This document shows positions 9,346 through 18,100 of a stretch of 64,000 nt of DNA, in pieces. Position 1 is the stretch's first letter, and each line of letters opens with the position of its first letter. A program made the position numbers and the translations under genes. The notes beneath the pieces are model-generated. The model was not told the DNA's origin and did not search any database. It saw nothing but the letters and a program-made list of their open reading frames with translations. This DNA comes from CAVQXR01 sp963717955 (GTDB taxonomy: Bacteria > Actinomycetota > Thermoleophilia > Gaiellales > Gaiellaceae), in the NCBI GenBank assembly GCA_963717955.1, contig CAVQXR010000002.1, positions 248,001 to 312,000 of the forward strand, read 5' to 3'.

Positions 9346-10127
9346 TGGCACGCGGTGAGGCCCCCGTCGAGCGTGAGGATCTGCCCGGTCACGAACGCCG
9401 AGGCGCCGGAGCAGAAGAAGAGCGCCGCGCCGACGAGATCCTCGGGGTCGGCGATCCGGCCGAGTGGGATGCGGGCAACGAGCCCGTCGTAGAAGCTCTT
9501 GTCGGCGAGCATGTCGGCGACCATCTCGGTGCGCACGAACGTGGGCGAGATCGCGTTCACCCGGACGTTGTGAGGCGCCCACTCCGTCGCGTGCTGCTTC
9601 GTGAGCATGTTCAGAGCGCCCTTGGCCGCGACGTACGACGTGTAGCCCGCGCGCAGCGCGAGCTGGCCGCGGACGGAGGAGATGTTGAGGATCGAGCCGC
9701 CGTCGCCCTGCCGGATCATCTGGCGGGCCGCCGCCTGCGAGATCCAGAGGACCGAGGTCAGGTTCAGGTCCATGATCCAGTTCCACTTCTCCTCGGGGTA
9801 GTCCTCGGCAGGGGCGAGGATCCCGGTGCCGCCGCCGCCGACGCCGTTGACGAGCACGTCGAGCCGGCCGAACGCGGCAACGGTCTCGTCGACGGCACGG
9901 TCGGCCTGCGCACGCTCGACCAGGTCGGCGGCGACCGCGAGAGCGGCATCCTCGCCGCCGCAGGCGTCCCGCGCCGCCAGGGCTCGCTCCAGGGAGCGTC
10001 CGCAGATCGCGACCTTCGCACCGGCCTCGACGAGCGCCTTCGAGATCGGGAGGCCGATGCCCCCGGTGCCGCCCGTGACGAGGGCGACCTTGCCGTCCAG
10101 GCGGAACTGCTCGATCGGGCTCGACAT
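9342..10127 (-). CDS. SDR-family oxidoreductase heading the pnt operon
   Basis: Classical short-chain dehydrogenase/reductase of 261 residues. It has the nucleotide-binding TGGTGGIG motif near residue 20, NGVGGGG in place of the usual NNAG, the catalytic Ser in ISSV, the YVAAK catalytic pair, and a C-terminal TGQILTLDGG. It resembles gluconate 5-dehydrogenase or FabG-like members; the substrate cannot be assigned. It is the first gene of a tightly overlapping operon with pntAa, pntAb and pntB, so its NAD(P)H use may be linked to the transhydrogenase. ATG 10127 lies 8 bases after a TATGCT box. Confidence 0.85.
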   Translation of the reverse strand: MSSPIEQFRLDGKVALVTGGTGGIGLPISKALVEAGAKVAICGRSLERALAARDACGGEDAALAVAADLVERAQADRAVDETVAAFGRLDVLVNGVGGGGTGILAPAEDYPEEKWNWIMDLNLTSVLWISQAAARQMIRQGDGGSILNISSVRGQLALRAGYTSYVAAKGALNMLTKQHATEWAPHNVRVNAISPTFVRTEMVADMLADKSFYDGLVARIPLGRIADPEDLVGAALFFCSGASAFVTGQILTLDGGLTACQ

Positions 10128-10135
10128 GCCGCGCC

Positions 10136-10141
10136 AGCATA
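10136..10141 (-). promoter_or_regulatory. Candidate -10 box of the SDR-pnt operon
   Basis: TATGCT on the minus strand, 8 bases before ATG 10127, with no ribosome-binding site in the gap. Confidence 0.45.
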
Positions 10142-10211
10142 GTCCCTGCCCCCGGCCGGCGAGCCTGGAACCGCACCCCTGGAAGCGGCGTCGACGAGGC
10201 GGACCGCGCCG

Positions 10212-10217
10212 TACAGT
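10212..10217 (+). promoter_or_regulatory. Candidate -10 box of the MFS gene
   Basis: TACAGT ends 7 bases before GTG 10225. This favours 10225 over the in-frame GTG at 10216, which overlaps the box. Confidence 0.45.
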
Positions 10218-10224
10218 GCGCGAG

Positions 10225-11373
10225 GTGCGCAGGGTCGCCCTGACGCTGTTCCTCTGCCTGTTCGCCAACCAGGCGGGGATCCTCGTGCTGTCACCGACGC
10301 TCGTCGACGTTGCCGGCGATCTCGGCGTCTCGACGGCGCTCGCAGGGCAGCTGCGCACGGTCATGGGGGTGGTCGCGGGCATCACCGCGCTCGGAATCGG
10401 CCCGCTCGCCTCGCGCATCGGGCTGCGTTCGGTGCTCCTCACCGGTCTCGTCCTGCTTGCGACCGCGTCCGTGATGAGTGCGGCCGCCCCCTCGTTCGCG
10501 GTTCTGGCGGCGGCCCAGGTGCCGCTCGGGGCCGCCGTCGCGATGCTGCTCTCCGCCGCGGTGGCCGGAACGACCGCGTGGATCCGCCCCGGGCGCCGGA
10601 CCGATGCGCTGTCCGCGGCGTTCTCCGGCCAGGCAGCGGCCTGGCTGATCGGGCAGCCGATCGTCGGCGCGATCGGCGCGGTGAGCTGGAGGCTGACCTG
10701 GCTCGCGCTCCCGTTCGTCGCGTCGCTCGCCGCGCTCGCGCTCGCGCTCCGGTTGCCCAAGGTGCGCACCGTCTCCGCGAGCGGCCGGGGCGATCTGTCG
10801 GCGCTCTTTCGCAATCGTACGGTGGTGGGCTGGTGGCTCGGCGAGCTGTGCGCCTTCTCGGCCTGGGTGGGGATGCTCGTCTACTCGGGCGCGCTGCTGA
10901 TCGACTCGTACGGCACCTCGCTCCCGGTCGTGGGCCTGCTCCTCGGCGTCGTCTTCATCGCCTACATCCCGGGTACTCTGCTCTTCCGCCGGTGGGTCGG
11001 GCACCACGCGCAGCTCCTCCTCGTCGCCCTGGCCCTCGGCGCGGCCGCCATGGCGGCGCTGATCGGGGCCGCGCGGCCGGGGCTCTGGCTGACCGTGCCG
11101 CTGCTCGCGGCCTACGTGTTCTTCAACTCGGGGCGGACCCTCTCGGGCAGCTCGTTCGGGCTCGACGTGGCGCCCGACCATGCGGTCGCGGCGATGGGGA
11201 TCCGCGCATCCGCGACGCAGGGCGGGTATCTGATCGGTGCCGGGCTCGGCGGGCTCGCGCTGTTCCTCGGCGGCTACGCCGCGCTCGGGGCGACGTTCGC
11301 GACGCTGTACGTGCTCGCGGTGGTGCCGCATGTGCTCATGCGCCTCTGGCCGCGTCCGTCGGCGGTAGGCTAG
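10225..11373 (+). CDS. MFS transporter
   Basis: Major facilitator superfamily membrane protein of about 382 residues with roughly twelve hydrophobic helices, beginning at once with RRVALTLFLCLFANQAGILVL. The loop between helices 2 and 3 has PLASRIGLRSVLL, matching the conserved G-x-x-x-D/R-R-x-G-R-R loop in degenerate form. The predicted family is the DHA1-type exporters, but the substrate is unknown. The start codon is GTG 10225 on the basis of the TACAGT box 7 bases before it; an upstream in-frame GTG at 10216 would add only three residues. It is divergent from the SDR-pnt operon. Confidence 0.85.
   Translation: MRRVALTLFLCLFANQAGILVLSPTLVDVAGDLGVSTALAGQLRTVMGVVAGITALGIGPLASRIGLRSVLLTGLVLLATASVMSAAAPSFAVLAAAQVPLGAAVAMLLSAAVAGTTAWIRPGRRTDALSAAFSGQAAAWLIGQPIVGAIGAVSWRLTWLALPFVASLAALALALRLPKVRTVSASGRGDLSALFRNRTVVGWWLGELCAFSAWVGMLVYSGALLIDSYGTSLPVVGLLLGVVFIAYIPGTLLFRRWVGHHAQLLLVALALGAAAMAALIGAARPGLWLTVPLLAAYVFFNSGRTLSGSSFGLDVAPDHAVAAMGIRASATQGGYLIGAGLGGLALFLGGYAALGATFATLYVLAVVPHVLMRLWPRPSAVG
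11366..11371 (+). promoter_or_regulatory. Candidate -10 box of the DUF6457 gene
   Basis: TAGGCT at the end of the MFS gene, 7 bases before ATG 11379. Confidence 0.4.
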
Positions 11374-11378
11374 TGACC

Positions 11379-11624
11379 ATGCACGAATGGTTGACCGATG
11401 CTCGCAGCCGTCTCGCCGCAGCCGTCGGCGAGGAATCGGCCGCCTACGACCTTTCGGGGGACGACGTCGTCGCACTCCTCGACCTGGCGCGGATCGCCGC
11501 GCACGAGAGCGGCGAGCGGACGAACGCGCCGCTCGCGGCCTATCTCGTCGGCCTCGCCCGCGGACGCCACCCGGACCGGTCGCTCGACGATCTCGTGGGC
11601 GGGGCCGCCGGCAAGGCCCTCTGA
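11379..11624 (+). CDS. DUF6457 family small protein
   Basis: Protein of 81 residues that starts MHEWLTD and contains LLDLARIAAHESGERTNAPLAAYLVGLARGR. This is the signature of the actinobacterial DUF6457 family, small acidic proteins of unknown function often found beside molybdopterin or formate dehydrogenase genes. No such genes are visible here. ATG 11379 has a TAGGCT box 7 bases upstream; a GTG at 11373 in frame would add two residues. It overlaps nothing and is followed after 29 bases by the glycogen debranching gene. Confidence 0.75.
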   Translation: MHEWLTDARSRLAAAVGEESAAYDLSGDDVVALLDLARIAAHESGERTNAPLAAYLVGLARGRHPDRSLDDLVGGAAGKAL

Positions 11625-11653
11625 CCCGGGCCCGCGGCCGCGGGTCGTAGACG

Positions 11654-13717
11654 ATGGCGCAGATCACGATCCTCGAAGGTGCGACGTTCTGCGTATCCGA
11701 CGAGCTCGGCGACATCACGGGCCCGACGGGCGGCTTCTTCGAGGCAGACACGCGCTTCCTGTCGCACCTCGTGTTGCGCGTCAACGGCTCGCGGCCGCTC
11801 CTGCTCTCCAACGGGCGCGTCGAGTACTACTCGGCCGCCTGGTTTCTCCGCAACCCGCTGACCGGAGGGCTTCGGCAGGACGAGCTCTCGATCGCGCGCC
11901 GCCGATTCGTCGGCGACGGGATGCAGGACCATGTGGTCTGCATCAACCACGCCGACCACCCCCTCGAGTTCGACCTGACGCTCGAGGTGGGCTCCGACTT
12001 CGCGGACATCTTCGCGGTGAAGGCGTTCGACACCGCTCTCGGCGACCCCGCGCACGCGACGCTCCCGGAGACCGTGCCGGCTCACTTCGACGCCGCGCAG
12101 AACGAGTTCGTGCTGCGGGCGCCGGCGGGGTTCTCCGCGCACACGCAGGTGCAGCTCTCGGAGCCCGGGGAGGTGAACGGAGGCACCGTCCGCTACCGCG
12201 TCTCGCTCGCGCCGCGCGAGCAGTGGCAGCTGCGCGTCGACGTGATCGCCGCGCTGAACGGGGACGGCGTCTCCCGAACCGCGACCGAGCAGCACTTCGG
12301 CGATGAGCTGGCCCGCGTCAGGGAGTCCCTCGAGGCATGGCGTCTCCGGGTGCCCCAGCTGCGCGGCAGCTGGGACGAGCTCGAGCACACGTTCGCCCGC
12401 TCGGTTGCCGACCTGGCGTCGCTGCGGATGCGGCCAACGGAGACGGCGGGTCAGCTCCCGGCCGCCGGGATGCCCTGGTTCATGACCGTCTTCGGCCGCG
12501 ACACCCTGATCACCTGCCTGCAGACCCTTCTCTTCGGCCCCGACCTCGCCGAGACTGCGCTTCGCACGCTCGCCGCGCTCCAGGCCCACGACGACCGGCC
12601 CGACATCGATGCGGAGCCGGGGAAGATCGTTCACGAGGTACGGAGCGGGCTCGGGGCGAAGGCGTGGTTTCCGGCCTACTACGGCTCGATCGATGCGACG
12701 CCCCTCTACCTCGTCCTCCTCTCGGAGGTCTGGCGCTGGACGGACGACGCCGCCCTCGCCGAGGAGCTGAAGGGCCCGGCGCTCCTCGCGCTCGAATGGA
12801 TCGACCGCTACGGCGACCGGGACGGCGACGGGCTCGTCGAGTACGTCAAGCGCTCGGCCCGGGGGCTCGACAACCAGTCGTGGAAGGACTCCGGGATCTC
12901 CATGAGGTTCCACGACGGCAGGCTCGCCCGTGCTCCGATCGCTCCGGTCGAGGTGCAGGGCTACGTGTACGACGCGAAGCGGCGGATCGCCGAGCTGGCC
13001 CGGGAGGTCTGGCGCGACCGCGGGCTCGCCGAGCGGCTCGAGCGTGAGGCGGCCGAGCTCGCCAGCCGGTTCGACGAGGCGTTCTGGATCGAGGAGCGTG
13101 GCGGGTACTACGCGCTCGCGCTCGATGCGGACAAGCGGCCCGTCGACTCGCTGTGCTCGAACGTCGGCCACCTGCTGTGGAGCGGGATCGTGCCGCCCGA
13201 GCGGGTGGACGCGGTCGTCGACCGGTTGATGGGCGAGGAGCTCTGGTCCGGCTGGGGCGTCAGGACGATGTCCACCGCCGACGCCGGGTTCAACCCGCTC
13301 GAGTACCACAACGGAACGGTCTGGCCCCATGACAACTCGCTGATCGGCTGGGGCCTCGCCCGGCAGGGGCGATGGCCCGAGGCACAGCGGATCGTGCGGC
13401 GCCTGATCGAGGCCTCCCGCTGGTTCGACCACCAGCTCCCCGAGGTCTTCGCCGGGTTCCCGCGCGCGGAGACGCCGTTCCCGATCCCGTACCCGACGTC
13501 GTGCAAGCCGCAGGCGTGGGCCGCGGGCGCGCCCGTGCTCCTCCTCCAGATCCTCCTCGGCCTCGGCCCGGACCGGGCGCGGCACCGGCTGACGAGCCAT
13601 GCCCCCGAAGCCGTGCCGGACTGGGCCGGCTCGCTGAGGCTGACCGGCATTCGTGCCTTCGGACGCACGTGGCAGGCACGGCTCGAGGACGGATCGGTCA
13701 CGGTCGAGGAGGCGTGA
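11654..13717 (+). CDS. Glycogen debranching enzyme-like amylo-alpha-1,6-glucosidase
   Basis: Cytoplasmic glycoside hydrolase of 687 residues. The N-terminal domain (MAQITILEGATFCVSDELGDI, then GGFFEADTRFLSHL) is the GDE N-terminal bis domain. The remainder is an (alpha/alpha)6 toroid with conserved PWFMTVFGRDTLIT, YYGSIDATPLYL, WKDSG and EYHNGTVWPHDNSL segments. Acidic residues in these blocks are the expected catalytic acids. Homologues act on alpha-1,6 branches of glycogen or on related oligosaccharides. The gene is 8 bases from the glycosyltransferase that follows, so the pair may act on one glucan or glycoside. The start lacks a clear ribosome site but coincides with the domain start. Confidence 0.9.
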   Translation: MAQITILEGATFCVSDELGDITGPTGGFFEADTRFLSHLVLRVNGSRPLLLSNGRVEYYSAAWFLRNPLTGGLRQDELSIARRRFVGDGMQDHVVCINHADHPLEFDLTLEVGSDFADIFAVKAFDTALGDPAHATLPETVPAHFDAAQNEFVLRAPAGFSAHTQVQLSEPGEVNGGTVRYRVSLAPREQWQLRVDVIAALNGDGVSRTATEQHFGDELARVRESLEAWRLRVPQLRGSWDELEHTFARSVADLASLRMRPTETAGQLPAAGMPWFMTVFGRDTLITCLQTLLFGPDLAETALRTLAALQAHDDRPDIDAEPGKIVHEVRSGLGAKAWFPAYYGSIDATPLYLVLLSEVWRWTDDAALAEELKGPALLALEWIDRYGDRDGDGLVEYVKRSARGLDNQSWKDSGISMRFHDGRLARAPIAPVEVQGYVYDAKRRIAELAREVWRDRGLAERLEREAAELASRFDEAFWIEERGGYYALALDADKRPVDSLCSNVGHLLWSGIVPPERVDAVVDRLMGEELWSGWGVRTMSTADAGFNPLEYHNGTVWPHDNSLIGWGLARQGRWPEAQRIVRRLIEASRWFDHQLPEVFAGFPRAETPFPIPYPTSCKPQAWAAGAPVLLLQILLGLGPDRARHRLTSHAPEAVPDWAGSLRLTGIRAFGRTWQARLEDGSVTVEEA

Positions 13718-13724
13718 CGGCTCC

Positions 13725-14753
13725 GTGCGGATCGCGATCCTGAGCCCGGTCTGGTTCCCGGTGCCGCCGACGGCCTACGGGGGAATCGAGTGGGTCGTGT
13801 CGCTCCTCGCCGACGGGCTCGCCGACGCAGGCCACGACGTGACCCTGTTCGCCTCGGGCGACTCCCGAACGAGAGCGCGGCTTGTCTCCGTCTACGACGT
13901 CGCCCCATCCGAGAGGATCGGGACGTCGCTCGTGGAGCTCGACCACGCGCTCGCCTGCTTCGAGCGCGCCGGCGAGTTCGACGTGATCAGCGACCACTCG
14001 GGGCCCGTCGCGGCCGCCCTGACCGCGGGGGTGGCGACTCCCGCGGTCCACACCGTCCACGGTCCGCTCGACGGCGAGGCCGCCCAGATCTACGAGCGGA
14101 TCGCGCGCGTGGCACCGCGCCTTCGCTTCATCTCGCTCTCGCTGAACCAGCGTGGGCCGATTCCCGGGCTGCCCTGGGTCGCGAACTGCCCGAACGCGCT
14201 CGATCTCGACGCCTACCCCGTCCGGCCGCACCGGGGCGAGTATCTGCTGTTTCTCGGCCGTATGAGCGAGGACAAGGGAGCCCATCGGGCGATCGAGGTG
14301 GCGAAGCAAGCGGGCCTTCCGCTGAAGCTGGCCGGGAAGATGCGCGAGCCGCTCGAGCGAGCCTATTTCGAGGCGATGGTGCGGCCGAACCTCGCCTGGG
14401 GGATCGAGTACCTGGGAGAGGTATCGCACGAGGAGAAGCTCGTCCTGCTCCAGGAGGCACGGGCGACGTTGTTCCCGATCGGCTGGGAGGAGCCCTTCGG
14501 GCTGGTGATGATCGAGTCGCTGGCCTGCGGCACGCCCGTGATCGCGACGCGCCGCGGGGCCGTGCCCGAGGTGATCGAGGAGGGCCGGACGGGCATCGTC
14601 GTCGACGACTACCACGACATGGTCGACGCACTCGAGGCCGCCGACCGGCTCGATCCGGCCGTCTGCCGGCGCTCGGTCGAGGAGCGCTTCTCGCGCGAGC
14701 GGATGGTGAGCGACTACCTCGCCGCCTACGCGGCCGTGCTCGACGACCACTGA
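13725..14753 (+). CDS. Glycosyltransferase family 4 protein
   Basis: GT-B fold glycosyltransferase of 342 residues. The N-terminal half begins VRIAILSPVWFPVPPTAYGG, with a Gly-rich loop that contacts the acceptor and sugar phosphate. The C-terminal half binds the nucleotide sugar; the typical FLGRMSEDKGAHRAIE and the EPFGLVMIESLACGTPVIA block (E-x7-E) are present. The donor is likely UDP- or GDP-sugar, the acceptor unknown. GTG 13725 follows the debranching-enzyme stop by 7 bases, with GAGGAGG about 12 bases upstream inside that gene. The two genes probably form one operon. Confidence 0.88.
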   Translation: MRIAILSPVWFPVPPTAYGGIEWVVSLLADGLADAGHDVTLFASGDSRTRARLVSVYDVAPSERIGTSLVELDHALACFERAGEFDVISDHSGPVAAALTAGVATPAVHTVHGPLDGEAAQIYERIARVAPRLRFISLSLNQRGPIPGLPWVANCPNALDLDAYPVRPHRGEYLLFLGRMSEDKGAHRAIEVAKQAGLPLKLAGKMREPLERAYFEAMVRPNLAWGIEYLGEVSHEEKLVLLQEARATLFPIGWEEPFGLVMIESLACGTPVIATRRGAVPEVIEEGRTGIVVDDYHDMVDALEAADRLDPAVCRRSVEERFSRERMVSDYLAAYAAVLDDH

Positions 14754-14774
14754 CGGGGACGCTCACTACGGCGA

Positions 14775-14794
14775 GCCCGGCCTCTCGGCCGGGC
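14775..14794. terminator. Perfect hairpin between convergent genes
   Basis: GCCCGGCC-TCTC-GGCCGGGC gives a perfect 8-bp stem, 20 bases after the glycosyltransferase stop and between it and the convergent purH. There is no T-run on the plus strand; TTTTTT on the minus strand (14869-14874) may serve purH. Possible bidirectional terminator. Confidence 0.4.
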
Positions 14795-14940
14795 CCGCCG
14801 TCCTGGGAAGGGAGGAGGAGAACGGGAAGGGAGGGGTGTTCTCCACCCTGTCCGAGTCGTCCACCGGAAAAAACTTGCGCACGATCGAGGCCGGCCTGCG
14901 TCACGCGTGATCCTCCCCGGGCGGGCCGGCAGACGGTTGC

Positions 14941-16482
14941 TCAGTGGCGAAAGTGGCGGCGATGGGTGAAGACCATCGCCGCGCCGCGCTCGTCGACCGC
15001 CGCCACCACGTCGGCGTCTCGTTTCGAGCCGCCGGGCTGGACGATCGCGGCCACGCCCGCGTCGAGGGCGATGCCCGGCCCGTCGGGGAAGGGAAAGAAC
15101 GCATCCGACGCGAGCGCCGAACCGGTCAGGTCGTGCCCGTGCTCGCGGGCCTTCTCGACGGCGAGCCGAACCGCGTCGACGCGGCTCATCTGACCGGCGC
15201 CGATGCCGATCGTCGCGAGGTCACTGACGATCACGATCGCGTTGGACGTGACGTGCTTGACCACCCGCCAGGCGAGCATGAGATCGCCCCACAGGGGCTC
15301 GTCGGGCGCGTCGGCGGAGACGACGTCCATCGCATCGCGATCGTCGACGTCCGTGTCGGCGTCCTGCACGAGCATCCCGCCGAGCACGCGGCGGTAGTCG
15401 CGCTCGCCGGCGACACCGTGCCGGTGCTCGCCGTTCTCGAGGATCCTCACCGTCTCCTTGCGCCGGAGCACCTCGAGGGCCTCGGCCGCGTAGCCGGGCG
15501 CGAGGAGCACCTCGACGAACTGCCCGGACAGGCGTTCGGCGAGCTCGATCCCGACGGGCCGGTTCAGTGCGACGACCCCGCCGTACGCCGAGACGGGATC
15601 GGAGGCGTGCGCGCGATCGTATGCATCCTCGATCGTCCCGGCGAGCGCGACCCCGCACGGGTTCGCGTGCTTCACGATCGCGCACGCGGGGACGCTGAAC
15701 TCCTCGACGAGCGAACGTGCGGCCCACAGGTCGTTGAGGTTGTTGTAGGAGAGGTCGCGCCCCGACCGCTGCTCGACGCGCGAGAGCAGGTGGCGGCGGG
15801 CGCCCACCTCGCTGAAGTACGCAGCCTTCTGGTGCGGGTTCTCGCCGTAGGCGAGGTCGCGCTCCTTGACGAGCCCGAGCACGATGCGGGCGGGGAACCG
15901 CTCGTGGTCGGAGAACCACGTCGCGATCGACGCCTCGTAGGCGCCCGTCGTCGCGAAGGCCGCGGCCGCGAGCTCACGCCGTGTGGCCAGGTCGAGCTCG
16001 CCGCCCTCGCGCAGCTGCTCGAGGATCCGTTGGTACTGCGACGGCTGCGAGACGGCGGCGACGTGGGCGAAGTTCTTTGCGGCCGCGCGGAGCATCGCCG
16101 GTCCGCCGATGTCGATCATCTCGATCGCCTCGGCTTCGAGCGTGCCCGGCCGCCAGGCGACGCAGTCGAAGGGATAGAGGTTGACGCAGACGAGGTCGAT
16201 GGGCTCGATCTCGTTCGCCGCGAGCTGCGCCATGTCGTCGGGGTCGTCACGCCTGGCGAGGATGCCGCCGTGAACACGCGGGTGGAGGGTCTTCACACGG
16301 CCGCCGAGGATCTCCGGCGATCCGGTGATCGTGTCGACGGGCGTGACCGGGATCCCGAGCCCGTCGATCGTCGCGGCCGTGCCGCCGCTCGCGAGCAGCT
16401 CGACTCCCAGCTGGTGGAGGCCGCGCGCAAAGTCGTCCAGCCCGCTCTTGTCGTAGACCGAGAGGAGGGCGCGCCGGATCAT
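14941..16482 (-). CDS. purH: Bifunctional AICAR formyltransferase / IMP cyclohydrolase
   Basis: Catalyses the last two steps of de novo IMP synthesis. The 513-residue protein has the MGS-like IMP cyclohydrolase domain first (RRALLSVYDKSGL, LLASGGTAATI, GGRVKTLHPRVHGG). The AICAR transformylase domain follows from about residue 200, with YGENPHQKAA, the catalytic KHANPCG, and SDAFFPFPDG near the end. Length and motifs are complete. ATG 16482 lies 10 bases after the purN stop; a TAGATT box 7 bases before the ATG could give an additional leaderless transcript. Gene order purM-purN-purH. Confidence 0.97.
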   Translation of the reverse strand: MIRRALLSVYDKSGLDDFARGLHQLGVELLASGGTAATIDGLGIPVTPVDTITGSPEILGGRVKTLHPRVHGGILARRDDPDDMAQLAANEIEPIDLVCVNLYPFDCVAWRPGTLEAEAIEMIDIGGPAMLRAAAKNFAHVAAVSQPSQYQRILEQLREGGELDLATRRELAAAAFATTGAYEASIATWFSDHERFPARIVLGLVKERDLAYGENPHQKAAYFSEVGARRHLLSRVEQRSGRDLSYNNLNDLWAARSLVEEFSVPACAIVKHANPCGVALAGTIEDAYDRAHASDPVSAYGGVVALNRPVGIELAERLSGQFVEVLLAPGYAAEALEVLRRKETVRILENGEHRHGVAGERDYRRVLGGMLVQDADTDVDDRDAMDVVSADAPDEPLWGDLMLAWRVVKHVTSNAIVIVSDLATIGIGAGQMSRVDAVRLAVEKAREHGHDLTGSALASDAFFPFPDGPGIALDAGVAAIVQPGGSKRDADVVAAVDERGAAMVFTHRRHFRH

Positions 16483-16489
16483 GGCTGCG

Positions 16490-16495
16490 AATCTA
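16490..16495 (-). promoter_or_regulatory. Candidate internal -10 box before purH
   Basis: TAGATT on the minus strand overlaps the purN stop codon (TAG) and ends 7 bases before ATG 16482. Confidence 0.35.
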
Positions 16496-17035
16496 CTCCT
16501 CGAGCAGCGTCCTGACCACTGCCGGGAGCAGCCGGTGCTCCACCGCGTGAACTCGCTCGAGCAGCGTCTCCTCGCTGTCGCCCGGAAGGATCGGCACCGG
16601 CTCCTGCGCGAGCAGCGGCCCCGCGTCGACCCCTTCGTCGACCTCGTGCACCGAGACACCGGTCTCGGAGACGCCGGCCTGGAGCGCGTCGCGGATCGCA
16701 TGGGTACCCGGGAACGCCGGCAGGAGCGAGGGGTGGACGTTGACGACGCGGCGAGGGAAGCGGGCCAGGAAGCCGGAGGTCAGGACGTGCATGTAGCCGG
16801 CGCAGACGACGAGCCCGACCTCCTGCCCCGCGAGCCATCCCGCCATCGCGAGGTCGCGGGCCCCGCGGTCGACGTAATCCTCGAGCTGGAACACGCGCGC
16901 GGGGACGCCGGCGCTCGCCGCGCGCTCGAGGGCGCGCACGCCGGGCCGGTTCGAGGCGACCGCGACGACCGGCAGGCCCTCGTCGAGGAGTGCCTGGAGG
17001 TTCGACCCGGAACCGGAGACGAGGACGCCGATCAC
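16493..17035 (-). CDS. purN: Phosphoribosylglycinamide formyltransferase (GART)
   Basis: Transfers a formyl group from 10-formyl-THF to GAR, third step of purine synthesis. The 180-residue protein starts VIGVLVSGSGSNLQAL (phosphate-binding loop). It contains the catalytic Asn and His in VNVHPSLLPAFPG and the Asp in HEVDEGVDAGPLLAQ. The GTG start at 17035 overlaps the purM stop (GTGA), so the two are translationally coupled. It is slightly shorter than E. coli PurN (212) but has all catalytic residues. Confidence 0.95.
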   Translation of the reverse strand: MIGVLVSGSGSNLQALLDEGLPVVAVASNRPGVRALERAASAGVPARVFQLEDYVDRGARDLAMAGWLAGQEVGLVVCAGYMHVLTSGFLARFPRRVVNVHPSLLPAFPGTHAIRDALQAGVSETGVSVHEVDEGVDAGPLLAQEPVPILPGDSEETLLERVHAVEHRLLPAVVRTLLEE

Positions 17036-17982
17036 CGGGTGAACGAGACGTCGCCAGTGCCGGCCTCGATGCGGCCGATGACCGGCAGCTCCTCGCGCTC
17101 GGCATCCCGGCCGCGCACGACCGCGCAGTAACCGATCCCGAGGTTGAACACCCGTCGCTGCTCCTCCTCGGGGACACCCTGGGCGTCGAGCCATGCGTAC
17201 ACGGGCGGCCGCTCCCAGCTCGCAGCGTCGATCTTCGCCCCGACGCCCTCGGGGAGCACGCGGGAGAGGTTCCCCGGGATCCCACCCCCCGTGACGTGCG
17301 CGAGCGCGCGAACGTCGCAGACGTCGCGCAGGCGCCTGACGTCGTCGAGGTAGCAGACGGTCGGGGGCAGGAACAGCTCGGGGTCGAACGGCCGGTCGCC
17401 GAGCAGCCGCCGGACGAGGGTGAAACCGTTCGCGTGCAGTCCGGAGGACGCGAGACCGACGACTGCGTCGCCCGGCTGAACGCGGGAGCCGTCGATCAGG
17501 CGGTCGCGCTCGACGACGCCGACGCAGGTGCCTGCGAAGTCGAGCTCGGCGTCGCGGTACACATCGGGCATCTCGGCCGTCTCTCCGCCGAGGATCGCGC
17601 AGCCGGCGAGCCGGCACACGTCCGCGGCGCCGGCGACGAGCTCAGCGACCTCCGCGAGGTCGATTCGCGCAGCCGCCACGTAGTCGAGGAAGAAGAGCGG
17701 ATCTGCGCCGGTCGTGAGAACGTCGTTGATGCAGTGCGCCGCCAGGTCCGCACCCGCCCAGCGAAGCCGACGCGCCCTGCGGGCGAGGATCAGCTTCGTG
17801 CCGACGCCGTCGGTCGAGGCGACCAGCAGGCGACGCTCGTCGAGCGCGTAGATGCCCGCGAAGCCCCCGAGCCCTCCGACCACGGCGTCGCTGCGCGTCG
17901 ATTCGACCGCCGAGCGAAGGCGAGCGACGACCTCCTCCGCCTTCGAGAGGGAGACGCCCGCCCGCTCGTACGCCCGCTCCAC
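17032..17982 (-). CDS. purM: Phosphoribosylformylglycinamidine cyclo-ligase (AIR synthetase)
   Basis: ATP-dependent cyclisation of FGAM to AIR, fifth step of purine synthesis. The protein is about 316 residues, with YERAGVSLSKAEEVV at the N-terminus and the conserved GGLGGFAGIYAL, STDGVGTKL, NDVLTTGADPLFFLDY, GGETAEMPDVY, GLASSGLHANGF and HVTGGGIPGNL blocks. I chose GTG 17982. The longer alternative at GTG 18015 would lie upstream of the probable transcription start set by the TAGGAT box at 17994-17999. It heads the purM-purN-purH operon and is divergent from a PucR regulator. Confidence 0.95.
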   Translation of the reverse strand: MERAYERAGVSLSKAEEVVARLRSAVESTRSDAVVGGLGGFAGIYALDERRLLVASTDGVGTKLILARRARRLRWAGADLAAHCINDVLTTGADPLFFLDYVAAARIDLAEVAELVAGAADVCRLAGCAILGGETAEMPDVYRDAELDFAGTCVGVVERDRLIDGSRVQPGDAVVGLASSGLHANGFTLVRRLLGDRPFDPELFLPPTVCYLDDVRRLRDVCDVRALAHVTGGGIPGNLSRVLPEGVGAKIDAASWERPPVYAWLDAQGVPEEEQRRVFNLGIGYCAVVRGRDAEREELPVIGRIEAGTGDVSFTR

Positions 17983-17993
17983 CCTTGCGGCCA

Positions 17994-18028
17994 ATCCTAT
18001 CGACGGGCGTTTCACCGCTCCGTACAAT
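17994..18028. promoter_or_regulatory. Abutting divergent promoters of purM and pucR1
   Basis: On the minus strand TAGGAT (17999-17994) precedes purM by 11 bases. On the plus strand TCGACG (18000-18005), a 17-base spacer and TACAAT (18023-18028) form a candidate promoter for the PucR gene with a leader of about 65 bases. The -10 of one promoter touches the -35 of the other, so they should compete. Confidence 0.45.
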
Positions 18029-18100
18029 CGGTCTGGGACGCCCTGTCCAGCTACTGCTGCCGCAGCGAGCCCAGGTCTCGCCCAACGCTCCCAATTGTCC

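Noticed and set aside
10190..10217. TCGACG (10191) with TACAGT (10212) as full -35/-10 promoter of the MFS gene
   Set aside because: The spacer is only 15 bases; I keep only the -10 box.
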